From: Leptolyngbya sp. Cla-17
GTDB lineage: Bacteria > Cyanobacteriota > Cyanobacteriia > Leptolyngbyales > Leptolyngbyaceae
DNA: 64,000 nt
Direction of reading: 5' to 3'
Assembly: GCF_016807185.1 (NCBI RefSeq)
Contig: NZ_JAEVYN010000001.1
Location: 496,001 to 560,000, forward strand
Part shown: positions 8,473-17,572 of the stretch, one piece after another
Layout of the letters: each line of letters starts with the position of its first letter
Numbering within the stretch: position 1 is the stretch's first letter
The notes under the pieces: generated by a model
What the model was told of the DNA's origin: nothing
The model's input: the letters and a program-made list of their open reading frames with translations, nothing else
Database searches by the model: none
Program-made: the position numbers and the translations under genes

Positions 8473-9030
8473 ATGGATAACCAGCGATTTAACCCACTGA
8501 GTTTTGCCCAAGATATCTGGGCAGCTATGAAAGTTTTACAAAAACAGATAGTTGCACTGAGCGCAGCTATCCTAATTGCTTCTATAGGGACAGGGTTCTG
8601 GTTTTCTACTGTGGCTCCGGCTTGGGCAGAAGATTACAATCGAGAGCTTTTAGTCGGTGCCGATTTTTCAGGACAGGTGCTAACCGACAATAGTTTTACG
8701 AAAGCAAACCTACGCGAAAGTAACTTTAGCGGTGCAGACCTGCGCGGCGTAAGCTTTTTTAGTGCCAACTTAGATAACGCCAATCTATCAGGGGCTGACC
8801 TGCGCACCACGACCCTAGACACAGCGCGATTTTCGAGGGCAAACCTGACCAATGCTTTGCTGGAGGGCGCATTTGCCTTTAATGCCAAGTTTGACGGAGC
8901 AATCATTGACGGAGCAGACTTTACTGATGTGGAGATGCGCCAAGATGCTCATGATTTGTTATGCAAGACCGCAAAAGGCACCAATCCAGTCACGGGAAGA
9001 AAAACGCGGGAAACGCTAGGTTGTGATTAG
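8473..9030 (+). CDS. Exported pentapeptide-repeat protein, probably thylakoid lumenal
   Basis: The mature part is built of A(D/N)LxX pentapeptide repeats (VGADFSGQVL, ANLRESNFSGADLRG, ANLDNANLSGADLRT and more), which fold as a right-handed beta-helix. A hydrophobic signal segment ends in VAPAWAEDYN, a good signal peptidase site. After export it would lie in the periplasm or thylakoid lumen, like the lumenal pentapeptide proteins of cyanobacteria and chloroplasts, whose role is unknown. The C-terminus has two cysteines (LLCKTAKG and TLGCD). I list the upstream ATG, but the ATG at 8527 (MKVLQKQIVAL) gives a more normal signal peptide and may be the real start. Confidence 0.85.
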   Translation: MDNQRFNPLSFAQDIWAAMKVLQKQIVALSAAILIASIGTGFWFSTVAPAWAEDYNRELLVGADFSGQVLTDNSFTKANLRESNFSGADLRGVSFFSANLDNANLSGADLRTTTLDTARFSRANLTNALLEGAFAFNAKFDGAIIDGADFTDVEMRQDAHDLLCKTAKGTNPVTGRKTRETLGCD

Positions 9031-9129
9031 CGTTTGGCGATTAGCTTTAGTCTCGAACTTTTGCCATTCATCTAGCTCCTCATTTCCAGCCCTGGACTCT
9101 GCACTCCCAAGTCTTAACTCCGCATCCTC

Positions 9130-11094
9130 CTACTGCATATCTCCTACCCATGGAGCCTGAACGAGGTCTTCAACGCTAACCTGACGTTCGCGATCGAGAT
9201 CAGCAATGCGGCGTTTTTCAGTATGAATTTTTTGCCAGTAGTACTGACCCAGTTCAGGGGCGGTGGAATCATCGGTTCCTGATAAAAGCTGCTGAAAGTG
9301 ACGGCAGCGTTTTTCACACATGATCCTCTCCATCGCGGCAGTTGCTGCCCGAATAGTCAGATCGACTCGGAGAATATCTCGCTTCGTTTTTTCATCCAGT
9401 TGGAACAGAGAGTAAAGCTGCATCATTTCAGCAGGGTAATCAGTGCAGCGGTCTTGAATTAGGCTGAGAAGCGTTGTGGAATGGGCCGCAGGAACAATGG
9501 CTCCATTTTCTAACTCTCTGATTTTTGGTTCTTCTGCTTCTGTTTCTTCCATTTCCTGAATTTGTCGCCAGAGAAACCGATGATGGGAAAGGCTAAACTC
9601 TAGGTCACGCTCTTCTAAAGCAGCCACGATCGCGGCTCGGTGTTCTGGTGCATAGAGATATAGCCGCAATAGCTGGATTTCGGCTTCCTCTAACAAGTTG
9701 CGATCGCTCTTAGTTTGCCATTTTTGCGATCGCCCGTGCCAGCGTTCACCCCGCACCTGCAAGCGCAAATCTTCTTCCAGCCTCAACATCAGGTGCGAGT
9801 CTCCCTGACTGAGACGCTCGGCGTATCGGTGAATGTAATGAGTCCGCAGGGTAGCGCTGGGTAGGTTGCCCAGCAGTTTGACGATCGCCTGTACGGCCAA
9901 CTGAAACTGATCAGACTGTTTCAGATCTTTATCGGCGATCGCCTGCTCCATTTGCCAATCGAGCCAGAGGGGAGCTTCATCCAACAAGGTTTGATATTCA
10001 CTGGCAGCATGAATTTTCAAAAACTCATCTGGGTCTTTGCCATCAGGAATATTTAACACGCGCAATTGAATATCACCTCGATAAGCAAGAGTTTCCACTT
10101 CGCTCACTGCCCGTTCTGCCGCTTTGTTGCCTGCGTTATCGGCATCAAAATTGAGAATGATTCGCTTCGATTCGGTGTAGCGCAACAGTTGACGCACCTG
10201 AGCAGAACTGAGGGCGGTGCCCATGGCAGCCACCACATTGGTAATGCCGGCATGATGTAGCGCAATTACATCAAAGTAACCTTCCACGATCACAGCTTGA
10301 TCGGATTTTGCGATCGCAGCGCGGGCTTTGTCCAACCCAAACAACAGCTTTCCTTTATCAAACAGTTCTGTATCGGGCGAATTGAGATATTTTGGCTGTT
10401 CATCGGTGAGGGTGCGCCCACCAAAACCAACGACGCGACCTTGCAAGTCGTGAATTGGAATCATCAAGCGATCGCGAAAGCGGTCATAATACCCGTCGCC
10501 CGTTTTTCGGAGCACGATCAACCCAGCGCGTTCTACCAATTCCACTGGATATTTCTTTTGCTCTACTAAATAGCCAGTCAGCGTTTCCCAACCACCCGGC
10601 GCATACCCTAGCTGAAACTGCTGCATCGTCGCTCGATTCAAGCCACGCTTCACCTCTAAGTACTCCAGTGCCGTCGCTCCCGCCGATTGATACAGCGCGT
10701 GTTCATAAAACTTTGCCGCGATCGCCACCAGTTCATAAAGCTGCTCCCGTAGGGAAACCTGCCGTTGAAACTCCTGCCGTTCCTCCGGCTTTAAGGTTTG
10801 CACTGGCACGTCGTAGCGCTGTGCCAAAGCCAGCACCACATCACTAAATGGGCGCTTACCCAACTCCATCAAAAACTTAATCGCATTGCCCCCGGCTCCA
10901 CAGCTAAAGCAGTAATAAAACTGCTTGCCAGGACTGACGGAAAAGCTGGGGGATTTGTCATCGTGAAACGGACACAGTCCGACAAAATCTTTCCCTTGCT
11001 TTCGCAACACCACATGCTCCGACACCACATCCACAATGTCGGTACGCTGCTTAACCTGTTCAATCGTGTCGGGGTGGAGACGGGGGATTTCCAT
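9130..11094 (-). CDS. dnaG: DNA primase
   Basis: DnaG makes the RNA primers for DNA replication. The N-terminal CHC2 zinc finger is intact (LCPFHDDKSPSFSV, then FYYCFSCGAGGNAIKF). The TOPRIM catalytic core has AVIVEGYFDVIALH and LNFDADNAGNKAAERA, with the metal-binding acids. The C-terminal third fits the DnaB-interacting region and has a cyanobacterial C-terminal extension. I use the ATG at 11094 (MEIPRLHPDTIEQVKQRTDI), giving 654 residues. The frame is open for 17 codons further upstream, but that stretch is encoded by the 8-bp tandem repeat and does not resemble primase. Confidence 0.96.
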   Translation of the reverse strand: MEIPRLHPDTIEQVKQRTDIVDVVSEHVVLRKQGKDFVGLCPFHDDKSPSFSVSPGKQFYYCFSCGAGGNAIKFLMELGKRPFSDVVLALAQRYDVPVQTLKPEERQEFQRQVSLREQLYELVAIAAKFYEHALYQSAGATALEYLEVKRGLNRATMQQFQLGYAPGGWETLTGYLVEQKKYPVELVERAGLIVLRKTGDGYYDRFRDRLMIPIHDLQGRVVGFGGRTLTDEQPKYLNSPDTELFDKGKLLFGLDKARAAIAKSDQAVIVEGYFDVIALHHAGITNVVAAMGTALSSAQVRQLLRYTESKRIILNFDADNAGNKAAERAVSEVETLAYRGDIQLRVLNIPDGKDPDEFLKIHAASEYQTLLDEAPLWLDWQMEQAIADKDLKQSDQFQLAVQAIVKLLGNLPSATLRTHYIHRYAERLSQGDSHLMLRLEEDLRLQVRGERWHGRSQKWQTKSDRNLLEEAEIQLLRLYLYAPEHRAAIVAALEERDLEFSLSHHRFLWRQIQEMEETEAEEPKIRELENGAIVPAAHSTTLLSLIQDRCTDYPAEMMQLYSLFQLDEKTKRDILRVDLTIRAATAAMERIMCEKRCRHFQQLLSGTDDSTAPELGQYYWQKIHTEKRRIADLDRERQVSVEDLVQAPWVGDMQ

Positions 11095-11102
11095 GAGGTG
11101 GA

Positions 11103-11130
11103 GAGTGGATGAGTGGATGAGTGGATGAGT
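11103..11130. repeat. 8-bp tandem repeat upstream of dnaG
   Basis: GAGTGGAT is repeated three times in tandem followed by a partial diverged copy, directly upstream of the chosen dnaG start, over the likely 5' leader. Changes in copy number would alter leader length only. Confidence 0.85.
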
Positions 11131-11621
11131 GAAGAGAGCTTGCATCCTAGCAGGATTTTCATGGTAGCGAAATCTCCTACCGTCGGCGCGCGATCGCTCT
11201 TCTTAAGGAAAAATCGCGCTTTGTTTGGGAGAGGCGATTGTTCCTTTCCAACACCATCTAAATCCTCATGCTGAGCAATCCAGATTTCAGCAGGCGATCA
11301 ACTTGATGGAATCCTATCGATAATGACCAAGTATTGCTAATCAACCTTATTCAAAAACGCATACATCAGCAAAGCGCAGCCAATTAGTCCAAGAAGTGAA
11401 AGCTACAAAGACAGAATACGTACAAAGCTATGTTCATCGAGGATCGAGTGTATAGATCGTTTATTCAACTACCTAATCTGTTTCAACCAAGGATTATCTG
11501 AAGGTTTAGTTCGTCGTTTAGAATGGTCGCTTTTCTGCCAAGAGCAATCTCTTTCTAGTTTTAAGAAGTGTGATTGTGCTTAGAAGTGTTGCGCTTAAAA
11601 TGAGAGGAGCGATCGCCGAAG
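11131..11621. other. Intergenic region between dnaG and the sigma factor gene
   Basis: About 490 bases with no convincing gene. It includes the dnaG promoter region on the right of that gene and the 3' flank of the sigma factor gene. A short hydrophobic reading frame on the minus strand near 11340-11400 lacks a start codon and was not called. No tRNA or terminator is clear. Confidence 0.45.
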
Positions 11622-12398
11622 CTACTCATCTGCTCCGATCATCAAGCGTTGCAAAAGTTCTAATCCTTTTTTCACTCTACGAGACACTGTCACGGCGCTA
11701 ATTCCTAAACGCTCTGCGGTCTCCTTTTGAGTCAAATCGTGTAAAAAAACAAATTCCAAAATTTGGCGGGTTCGCTTTTCTAGATGCGCTAACGACTGTT
11801 GTAAACGCATCTGGTCTTCTTGAGCAAGTTGAAAACTGCGATACTGAGTATCTGGAACTAGCTCCCCTAAAGAAGCGCTACCATTTTCCTCATCTCCTAT
11901 TGGAGCGTCCAGACTAAGAACAGAACGGTTTTGGCATGCCAACTTAATTTCTTGCCATTCCACTGTAGAGATTTTTAGCGCTTCAGCAATTTCCAAATCA
12001 CTAGGCTGCCGATTTAACGTTACCTGTAACTCTCGTGAAATCCACACTGCTTGTCTCTGAAGGGCTTGCCAACGGCGAGGAATCCGAAGAGAAGGGCTTT
12101 TGTCGCGTAGATAGTGTTGAATTTCGCCTCTAATATATGGAATAGCAAAAGAGCTAAAAGCATGTCCTTTGGAAATATCAAACCGTTCGATCGCTCGAAT
12201 TAAACCAATGCTACCCACTTGAAGGAGATCTTCATAGCTCTCAGTACATTGATTGATCCAATGATGTGCTTCTCTTCTAACTAGCCCAAAATTGATTTCC
12301 ACCAAACGATTTCTAAGCGGAGGGGAAGGAAACTTTTGGTAATCTCGCAAAAGCTGCAAGCTTTCACTTTTCAGTTCGTAGTTGGCGATTGTAGGCAT
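11622..12398 (-). CDS. sigF: Group 3 RNA polymerase sigma factor, SigF-like
   Basis: The roughly 258-residue protein has sigma regions 2, 3 and 4 without region 1, as in group 3 factors. Region 2 holds EDLLQVGSIGLIRAIERFDISKG and FSSFAIPYIRGEIQHYLRD. Region 3 is seen around LNRQPSDLEIAEALKI. Region 4 ends in a helix-turn-helix, LTQKETAERLGISAVTVSRR. In Synechocystis SigF drives genes for pili, motility and cell-surface functions. I prefer the ATG at 12398 (MPTIANYELKSESLQLL), though the frame extends to an ATG at 12428. No anti-sigma gene is adjacent. Confidence 0.85.
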   Translation of the reverse strand: MPTIANYELKSESLQLLRDYQKFPSPPLRNRLVEINFGLVRREAHHWINQCTESYEDLLQVGSIGLIRAIERFDISKGHAFSSFAIPYIRGEIQHYLRDKSPSLRIPRRWQALQRQAVWISRELQVTLNRQPSDLEIAEALKISTVEWQEIKLACQNRSVLSLDAPIGDEENGSASLGELVPDTQYRSFQLAQEDQMRLQQSLAHLEKRTRQILEFVFLHDLTQKETAERLGISAVTVSRRVKKGLELLQRLMIGADE

Positions 12399-12881
12399 GA
12401 CGAGTTTCAGTGGTAGAGCATTAAACATAGGACTATTACAAGTACACCGACCTATCTTTCTGGAGTAGAAACTTAGAATGACAACTTAACCTGTCAAAGA
12501 TACACGCTTCTGGCCATTTCAAAGATCCTAGTTACCGATCCAAAGAACAAGTGATGGTTGCAAGCTCAAGTACTACTTGAAGCAGTCCTATACGTTATAC
12601 AGTCAACCTATTTGTTAGGGTAGCTTCCTGGCAATAGCATTTTTACGGAAACACTTTTTCTAGCTTTCTCTCCAGAATGATCCACTAAGCAACCATTTTG
12701 AAATTCATGTCATGCTAATGAGCCAAAAGTACCGAGAATTATTCATTCCCGTAGAATTATAGTCCATCTGAAACTTTTGAAAAAAGGGGGAATTCCTTCC
12801 CCCTTTTTTAGGTTCAAATTGAAAAAACTAACATCATTGATAAGTTAGAGCAATTGACCTAACTCCCGCAGCATGAGCTAA
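12399..12881. other. Intergenic region between sigF and psbO
   Basis: About 480 bases. It contains the psbO terminator (12780-12809), and the rest is probably the sigma factor promoter and leader. No small gene or structured RNA could be recognised. Confidence 0.45.
12780..12809 (-). terminator. Intrinsic terminator of psbO
   Basis: An A-run, the stem GGGGGAA / TTCCCCC with a short loop, and a T-run make a near-symmetrical hairpin that would end transcription in either direction. It lies about 75 bases beyond the psbO stop. Confidence 0.92.
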
Positions 12882-13709
12882 TTAAGTCGTAGACTCAACT
12901 CTCGCGTAGAACAAACCACGAATTTTTACATCTTTAGCAGCATGAGAACCCATATCTGTTTCCGATGGTTGAACGCTTTCAAAATTGCCAGCAACTTCAC
13001 CCGTTGAGCTATCAACTTTAGTCACTTGCAGCGAAATCTTGCCTTTATCAAGCTGGAAACGCTTGACATTCTCTTTAGCCAGTTCTTCACTATCGGCTTG
13101 AGCCGGCAGAGCTACGGCATTGTCATACCCAGATGTCAAACCACGACCTTTAGGATCCAGAAAATTAGACGTTCTGTAAGATGGAACTTTGAACTCGCCC
13201 TCAAAATCAGTGGAAGCGCTAATAGCTGACAATCCTGGCTGCGTGGTTGCGACTAGTTCCTTAATTGTAAATAAGAAGGGAACCCGCTCACCTCCAGGAA
13301 GCTGGACTGTAACAGCCTGAAAGTCAATTCCGTCTTCTTCCACAAAGGTTACGCTTCCATCGGAATTAATCTTTAGCTTCCCTTGCACTGAATCAATAGA
13401 CGACGTATATCGAGTCATCAATTTGGTAGCGATAAATTCAGAAGCCTGACGCTTGTTAACGCTTTCTTCTTTTACAAAGAAAGTAGTTGGCTGTAAGCAT
13501 AAACTTGTTAACGAATAGGATTTGCTACCTTCTAGAGGAATGGAACCCCGGCTAGTTTCACTGATTTGAGGGCAAGAGTTTGCCAGACCTGTTCCTCTAA
13601 TCTCGTCATAAGTTAGTGATTCTTTGCTTGAAGCAGGACTATCTGTACAAGCAGTCAAAACGCTAAAACAAAGTGCCAATAGGGCAACAATCAGTGCGCG
13701 GTACCTCAT
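12882..13709 (-). CDS. psbO: Photosystem II manganese-stabilizing protein PsbO
   Basis: The 275-residue extrinsic PSII subunit stabilises the oxygen-evolving Mn cluster on the lumenal side. The conserved LTYDEIRGTGLANSCPQ is present, followed by SYSLTSLCLQPTTFFVKEE; the two cysteines form the family disulphide. Also present are DGIDFQAVTVQLPGGERVPF and the C-terminal FESVQPSETDMGSHAAKDVK. The signal sequence ends LTAC with Cys21, a lipobox-like site, so lipid attachment is possible. The start at 13709 (MRYRALIVALLALC) is chosen for the signal peptide and a TGAGG ribosome-binding site just upstream. A strong terminator follows. Monocistronic. Confidence 0.97.
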   Translation of the reverse strand: MRYRALIVALLALCFSVLTACTDSPASSKESLTYDEIRGTGLANSCPQISETSRGSIPLEGSKSYSLTSLCLQPTTFFVKEESVNKRQASEFIATKLMTRYTSSIDSVQGKLKINSDGSVTFVEEDGIDFQAVTVQLPGGERVPFLFTIKELVATTQPGLSAISASTDFEGEFKVPSYRTSNFLDPKGRGLTSGYDNAVALPAQADSEELAKENVKRFQLDKGKISLQVTKVDSSTGEVAGNFESVQPSETDMGSHAAKDVKIRGLFYARVESTT

Positions 13710-14057
13710 GAACAACCTCAATAATGTTAATTTAATCTGGAAGTTATTTCTGATTTCTCTCGGAAAGGACCTGTTTAAGGAACAGATAACAAGGCTCAAA
13801 CTTTGAGAAAAACGCTTTAATCTCAAAAAGCTTGCTCTAGCAGCAGAAGCTTGGGTCGATAAACAAGCTAACTTGGTTTCAAATTAGTCAACCTATGCCA
13901 GTTACAAATTGTACAAGACGATCTAACACCATCTTTCAGCCTTGATAAGGTCGATTTCGCTTTAACTTTAGATACTTAAGGTACTCTATCGAAAGTCATG
14001 AATCTTTTGATTCATAGGAAAAATTATTAATCACAAAGTTGCTTGCGAGTTCACTCT
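13710..14057. other. Divergent intergenic region psbO / small unknown gene
   Basis: About 350 AT-rich bases upstream of both psbO (minus) and the small plus-strand gene at 14058. The promoters of both should lie here. I see no further gene and no clear operator. Confidence 0.45.
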
Positions 14058-14375
14058 ATGAATAATCAGGAATTTCCTAAAGTCAATCTTGAAGAGGGTC
14101 TTCAATCTATTAGGCACATAACTTGGGCGATCGCTCAAGATCATGAGGGCGACAGTCTTTCCCTTTTAGCAATCTTAAGATTGTTGGAGCAGGTTCACCA
14201 AGAAATACGTGATGGCTTATTTCAACAATCTCTTCCCGATAATCGACAATCTCTGTATAAGCTACTGAGAGATATAGAGACTAAGGGGGGATGGCCCTAC
14301 ATCTACCGCATGAGGCTCCAATCGATCATGGAAAAAATGGAATTAAAGGAGATACAAGAAGAGAAAACAAAATAA
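14058..14375 (+). CDS. Small helical protein of unknown function
   Basis: I do not recognise this 105-residue protein. It looks soluble and helical, with no signal or membrane segment. It opens MNNQEFPKVNLEEGLQSIRH, contains a Leu-rich helix (SLSLLAILRLLEQVHQEI) and a tryptophan-containing GGWPYIYRMRLQ motif, and ends in a charged EKMELKEIQEEKTK tail. The start ATG is preferred to the in-frame TTG 15 bases upstream because the latter gives no plausible extra structure. It converges on psbM. Similar short proteins occur in other cyanobacteria as far as I can recall, but I cannot assign a role. Confidence 0.6.
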   Translation: MNNQEFPKVNLEEGLQSIRHITWAIAQDHEGDSLSLLAILRLLEQVHQEIRDGLFQQSLPDNRQSLYKLLRDIETKGGWPYIYRMRLQSIMEKMELKEIQEEKTK

Positions 14376-14514
14376 ATTTGGATTCCCCAAAAACCTCTTC
14401 TTCCAGCTACGTCAAGCCATTTCACTAAAGACTAAACTAAAGACCAAATCCTCAAAGATTCATTTGAAAAAGCTTTCAGAGTAGAAAACTATAGATAGAT
14501 AAAGCTGTGACGTT

Positions 14515-14622
14515 TTATTTCTCCTCACTACTCGTGGTTTGAATATACAAAATAAGTAGAAAAACGGTAGGAACTAAGACAAACAAAATTGTTGCTATGA
14601 ATCCAAGGTCGTTAACCTGCAT
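14515..14622 (-). CDS. psbM: Photosystem II protein M
   Basis: This 35-codon gene is easy to miss. Its product begins MQVNDLGFIATILFVLVP and continues with a single membrane helix (TVFLLILYIQ), ending in a short charged tail, TTSSEEK. This is the typical sequence of PsbM, the small subunit at the PSII dimer interface. The gene reads towards the small unknown gene at 14058-14375 and lies downstream of the ferredoxin gene on the same strand, with 141 bases between. Start and stop are unambiguous: the N-terminus matches the family exactly from the ATG. Confidence 0.95.
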   Translation of the reverse strand: MQVNDLGFIATILFVLVPTVFLLILYIQTTSSEEK

Positions 14623-14763
14623 AAGCTTAACCCTCTCATGTATGTGCGATCGCCGATTATTATCCAGAATACCATTGCTAATGATCATGTATTAAACAAT
14701 GGTCGATACGCTCATAGTGAGTCTAGAAAGTTCATAAAGCCACTTTTTCAGTCACCGCGGAGG

Positions 14764-15057
14764 CTAAGGCTTAGTCTTAACTACCACAGAACCATGAACT
14801 GTGGCTTGACAAGCGAGTCGATAACCTTCTGGCTTTTTACGAAGCTTCTTGCTTTCCACCTCTGTTTTAGGCGAAAGATTCTCCATTCCTTCTAAGATCT
14901 CTACAACGCAAGTACCACACTGCCCGTAACCACCACAGTTCATCATCTTGCCAGTGAAGGTATACAAGTCAATCCCATTTTCAAGCGCTTTAAATCTTAA
15001 GTTCGCGCCATCCGCCACAACAATTTCTCGATTTTCTTTTGCAAACTTGATAGTCAT
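14764..15057 (-). CDS. [2Fe-2S] ferredoxin
   Basis: The 97-residue electron carrier has four cluster cysteines at about 41, 47, 50 and 83 (MNCGGYGQCGTC, then RLACQATVHG). The spacing C-x5-C-x2-C-x32-C differs by one residue from the C-x4-C-x2-C of the main photosynthetic ferredoxin PetF. The protein is also less acidic, with a Lys-rich segment near the C-terminus, so it is probably a specialised ferredoxin rather than the main photosystem I acceptor. It is divergent from psbB and upstream of psbM, suggesting a PSII-related setting, but its partner is unknown. Confidence 0.9.
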   Translation of the reverse strand: MTIKFAKENREIVVADGANLRFKALENGIDLYTFTGKMMNCGGYGQCGTCVVEILEGMENLSPKTEVESKKLRKKPEGYRLACQATVHGSVVVKTKP

Positions 15058-15685
15058 CAGTACACCTAACAGTAGTAGCTCAGAGTGGTCTAAGCGAAAG
15101 TTTAGCAGCAGAAAAATTGTTGTTAAGAGTTACTCTTAGAGCTTCAGTAGAAGAAAAAGTAAACAAATTCACAACCTTAATAATACTTAATCCGATCTTA
15201 ACGGAATTGTGAACACCTTTATCCATTCACAACATTGACATCAGAGAGTATAAAATCATTTAAAAAATGCTCTAGTCAAAATAGGCGAGAGCTAAGTAGC
15301 CATCTTAATAAGTAGCCATCTTAAGACGACTCAAACATCTGTTTTGGCAAGCGGTTGCAAAATCTAAAATTCTTGGAAAATTAGGTGCGACTCGATCCAA
15401 TGAATATTGAAACTTCTCCAATAAGACAATTTGTGATCGTTACGAACCTTTAGGTTGCTTGCAATCGCCTTAAGCACTAGTTTACACTTCGTTATACCAT
15501 CTCATTTTATCCATGTCTTGCTAATGGCTATGCATTGGGTTAACTAATCCAATACAGCGACTGAAGGATAATTTTTTGATTTTTGATTAAAGACTACCTT
15601 GCTAGATTTACCAAGGGGACAACACTTTAATAAAATGAAAAAGAGGCATCAAAATCGAGCTAACTATTAAGGAGGAGCGTAGTTA
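15058..15685. other. Divergent intergenic region ferredoxin / psbB
   Basis: About 630 AT-rich bases hold the promoters of the ferredoxin gene (minus) and of psbB (plus). A 16-bp tandem repeat sits at 15293-15324. A strong ribosome-binding site, AAGGAGGAG, precedes psbB. No tRNA or extra small photosystem gene was found on either strand. Confidence 0.5.
15293..15324. repeat. 16-bp tandem duplication in the psbB upstream region
   Basis: TAAGTAGCCATCTTAA occurs as two perfect tandem copies. Each copy begins TAAG and ends CTTAA, so the junction also gives a short dyad. It lies about 360 bases upstream of psbB. Confidence 0.9.
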
Positions 15686-17218
15686 ATGGGGCTACCTTGG
15701 TACCGTGTACATACCGTCCTAATCAACGATCCAGGACGGCTGATTGCTGCTCACCTAATGCATACTGCCCTAGTAGCAGGTTGGGCAGGTTCAATGGCGC
15801 TTTATGAACTTGCTATTTTTGATCCCAGTGATCCTGTTCTCAACCCAATGTGGCGGCAGGGAATGTTTGTACTGCCCTTTATGACTCGTCTGGGCGTTAC
15901 AGGTTCTTGGGGCGGTTGGAGTGTTACTGGCGAATCTGGTGTTGATCCAGGCTTTTGGTCGTTTGAAGGTGTGGCGGCAGCTCACATCATTCTTTCAGGT
16001 CTGCTATTTCTAGCTGCCTGCTGGCACTGGGTCTATTGGGACTTGGAGCTTTTCAGAGATTCTAGAACAGGTGAACCTGCTTTAGATTTACCCAAAATGT
16101 TTGGCATTCACCTACTGTTGTCTGGACTCCTTTGTTTTGGGTTTGGAGCTTTTCATTTGACCGGGCTATTTGGTCCTGGAATGTGGGTTTCAGATGCTTA
16201 TGGATTGACTGGCAGCGTGCAGCCTGTTGCTCCTGAGTGGGGTCCATCTGGCTTCAACCCATTCAACCCAGGTGGCATTGTTGCTCACCACATTGCCGCA
16301 GGCGTTGTAGGGGTAATTGCTGGATTGTTCCATTTAAGTGTTCGTCCGCCTGAGCGTCTCTATAAGGCTCTACGGATGGGGAACATTGAAACAGTTTTAT
16401 CTAGTAGTATCGCTGCTGTCTTTTTTGCAGCTTTTATCGTTGCCGGCACAATGTGGTATGGCAATGCAGCTACTCCAATCGAATTGTTTGGACCAACCCG
16501 TTACCAATGGGATGGGGGATATTTCAAACAAGAGATTGAGAAACGAGTTCAAGCAGATTTAGCAGAAGGCGCAAACCTTGCAGAAGCGTGGTCAGCTATT
16601 CCTGAAAAGTTAGCTTTCTACGATTATGTAGGCAACAGTCCTGCGAAAGGCGGTCTATTTAGAACTGGTGCAATGGACAAGGGTGATGGTATTGCCCAAA
16701 GTTGGTTAGGGCACGGAGTTTTCACGGATCGGGAAGGGCGCGAATTAAATGTTCGTCGCTTACCTAACTTCTTTGAAAACTTTCCTATTGTTTTGACTGA
16801 TAAAGATGGCGTCGTCCGGGCGGATATTCCTTTCCGGCGTGCAGAATCACGATACAGTTTTGAGCAAGCAGGCGTAAGCGTTAGTTTCTACGGTGGTCAG
16901 TTAAATGGGCAAACCTTTTCTGATCCCACGGATGTTAAGAAGTATGCTCGTTCGGCTCAGTTAGGCGAATCGTTTGACTTTGATCGCGAAACTTTGAACT
17001 CAGACGGTGTATTCCGTACCAGTCCAAGAGGTTGGTTTACCTTTGGACATGCGGTTTTTGCATTGCTGTTCTTCTTTGGGCATATTTGGCATGGCACCCG
17101 AACTCTGTTCCGGGATGTTTTCGCTGGAATCGACCCAGAACTATCTGAAGAACAAGTCGAGTGGGGCTTCTATCAGAAGTTGGGTGATAAATCTACCCGT
17201 CGGAAAGAAGCTATCTAG
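15686..17218 (+). CDS. psbB: Photosystem II CP47 chlorophyll-binding protein
   Basis: The 510-residue CP47 is the inner antenna of PSII. It has six membrane helices rich in His ligands for chlorophyll and a large lumenal loop between helices five and six. It begins MGLPWYRVHTVLINDPGRL and includes HLLLSGLLCFGFGAFHLTG, NPGGIVAHHIAAGVVG and the C-terminal GHIWHGTRTLFRDVFAGIDP. The ATG is fixed by the family N-terminus and by the AAGGAGGAG sequence upstream. psbT follows after about 100 bases on the same strand, the usual cyanobacterial arrangement. No frameshift or truncation is seen. Confidence 0.98.
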   Translation: MGLPWYRVHTVLINDPGRLIAAHLMHTALVAGWAGSMALYELAIFDPSDPVLNPMWRQGMFVLPFMTRLGVTGSWGGWSVTGESGVDPGFWSFEGVAAAHIILSGLLFLAACWHWVYWDLELFRDSRTGEPALDLPKMFGIHLLLSGLLCFGFGAFHLTGLFGPGMWVSDAYGLTGSVQPVAPEWGPSGFNPFNPGGIVAHHIAAGVVGVIAGLFHLSVRPPERLYKALRMGNIETVLSSSIAAVFFAAFIVAGTMWYGNAATPIELFGPTRYQWDGGYFKQEIEKRVQADLAEGANLAEAWSAIPEKLAFYDYVGNSPAKGGLFRTGAMDKGDGIAQSWLGHGVFTDREGRELNVRRLPNFFENFPIVLTDKDGVVRADIPFRRAESRYSFEQAGVSVSFYGGQLNGQTFSDPTDVKKYARSAQLGESFDFDRETLNSDGVFRTSPRGWFTFGHAVFALLFFFGHIWHGTRTLFRDVFAGIDPELSEEQVEWGFYQKLGDKSTRRKEAI

Positions 17219-17320
17219 GCAAATTTCCTAACGAAGGGGAGTGGTGGATTGATAGAGCTAAATCGCCATTCCCTTTTCTCAGATAAAGTGTAGTAGGGTC
17301 AATTGTTAGGAGATTCGGTT

Positions 17321-17416
17321 ATGGAAGCGGTTGCGTATATTCTAGTTTTGACGTTAGCAATTGGCGTGTTGTTCTTTGCGATCGCCTTTCGAGAACCTCC
17401 CCGGATTGGGAAGTAA
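17321..17416 (+). CDS. psbT: Photosystem II protein T
   Basis: The 31-residue single-helix subunit sits at the PSII dimer interface. It reads MEAVAYILVLTLAIGVLFFA followed by IAFREPPRIGK, the family sequence throughout. It lies downstream of psbB with a TTAGGAG ribosome-binding site about 10 bases before the ATG. Co-transcription with psbB is expected. Confidence 0.97.
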   Translation: MEAVAYILVLTLAIGVLFFAIAFREPPRIGK

Positions 17417-17525
17417 GTCGCGTTCACATTAGGTTCATTCTTAGTGGTTACGTTTTGATCTCAACTGAATAATCTTGATGGTTTATTTACTCTAAGGTTT
17501 ATCAACTTGGGGCTTTAAAATTTGT

Positions 17526-17565
17526 AAAGAGATGAAGTTGTAAAATTTCATCTCTTTAATTTTGT
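17526..17565. terminator. Bidirectional terminator between psbT and argS
   Basis: AAAGAGATGAA pairs with TTTCATCTCTTT around a 10-base loop, followed by a T-rich tail on the plus strand and an A/T-rich flank on the other side. It serves the convergent psbBT and argS units. Confidence 0.8.
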
Positions 17566-17572
17566 GGTTGAG

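Noticed and set aside
10066..11112. Several plus-strand frames opposite dnaG
   Set aside because: dnaG is intact with all motifs on the minus strand; the opposite frames resemble nothing and follow from codon bias.
11330..11410. Short hydrophobic minus-strand frame ending LLGLIGCALLMYAFLNKVD
   Set aside because: It looks like the end of a small membrane protein, but an in-frame stop lies directly upstream and there is no start codon or ribosome-binding site.
14638..14895. Plus-strand frame opposite the ferredoxin gene
   Set aside because: It overlaps the ferredoxin gene, whose cluster cysteines are clear; no motif on the plus strand.
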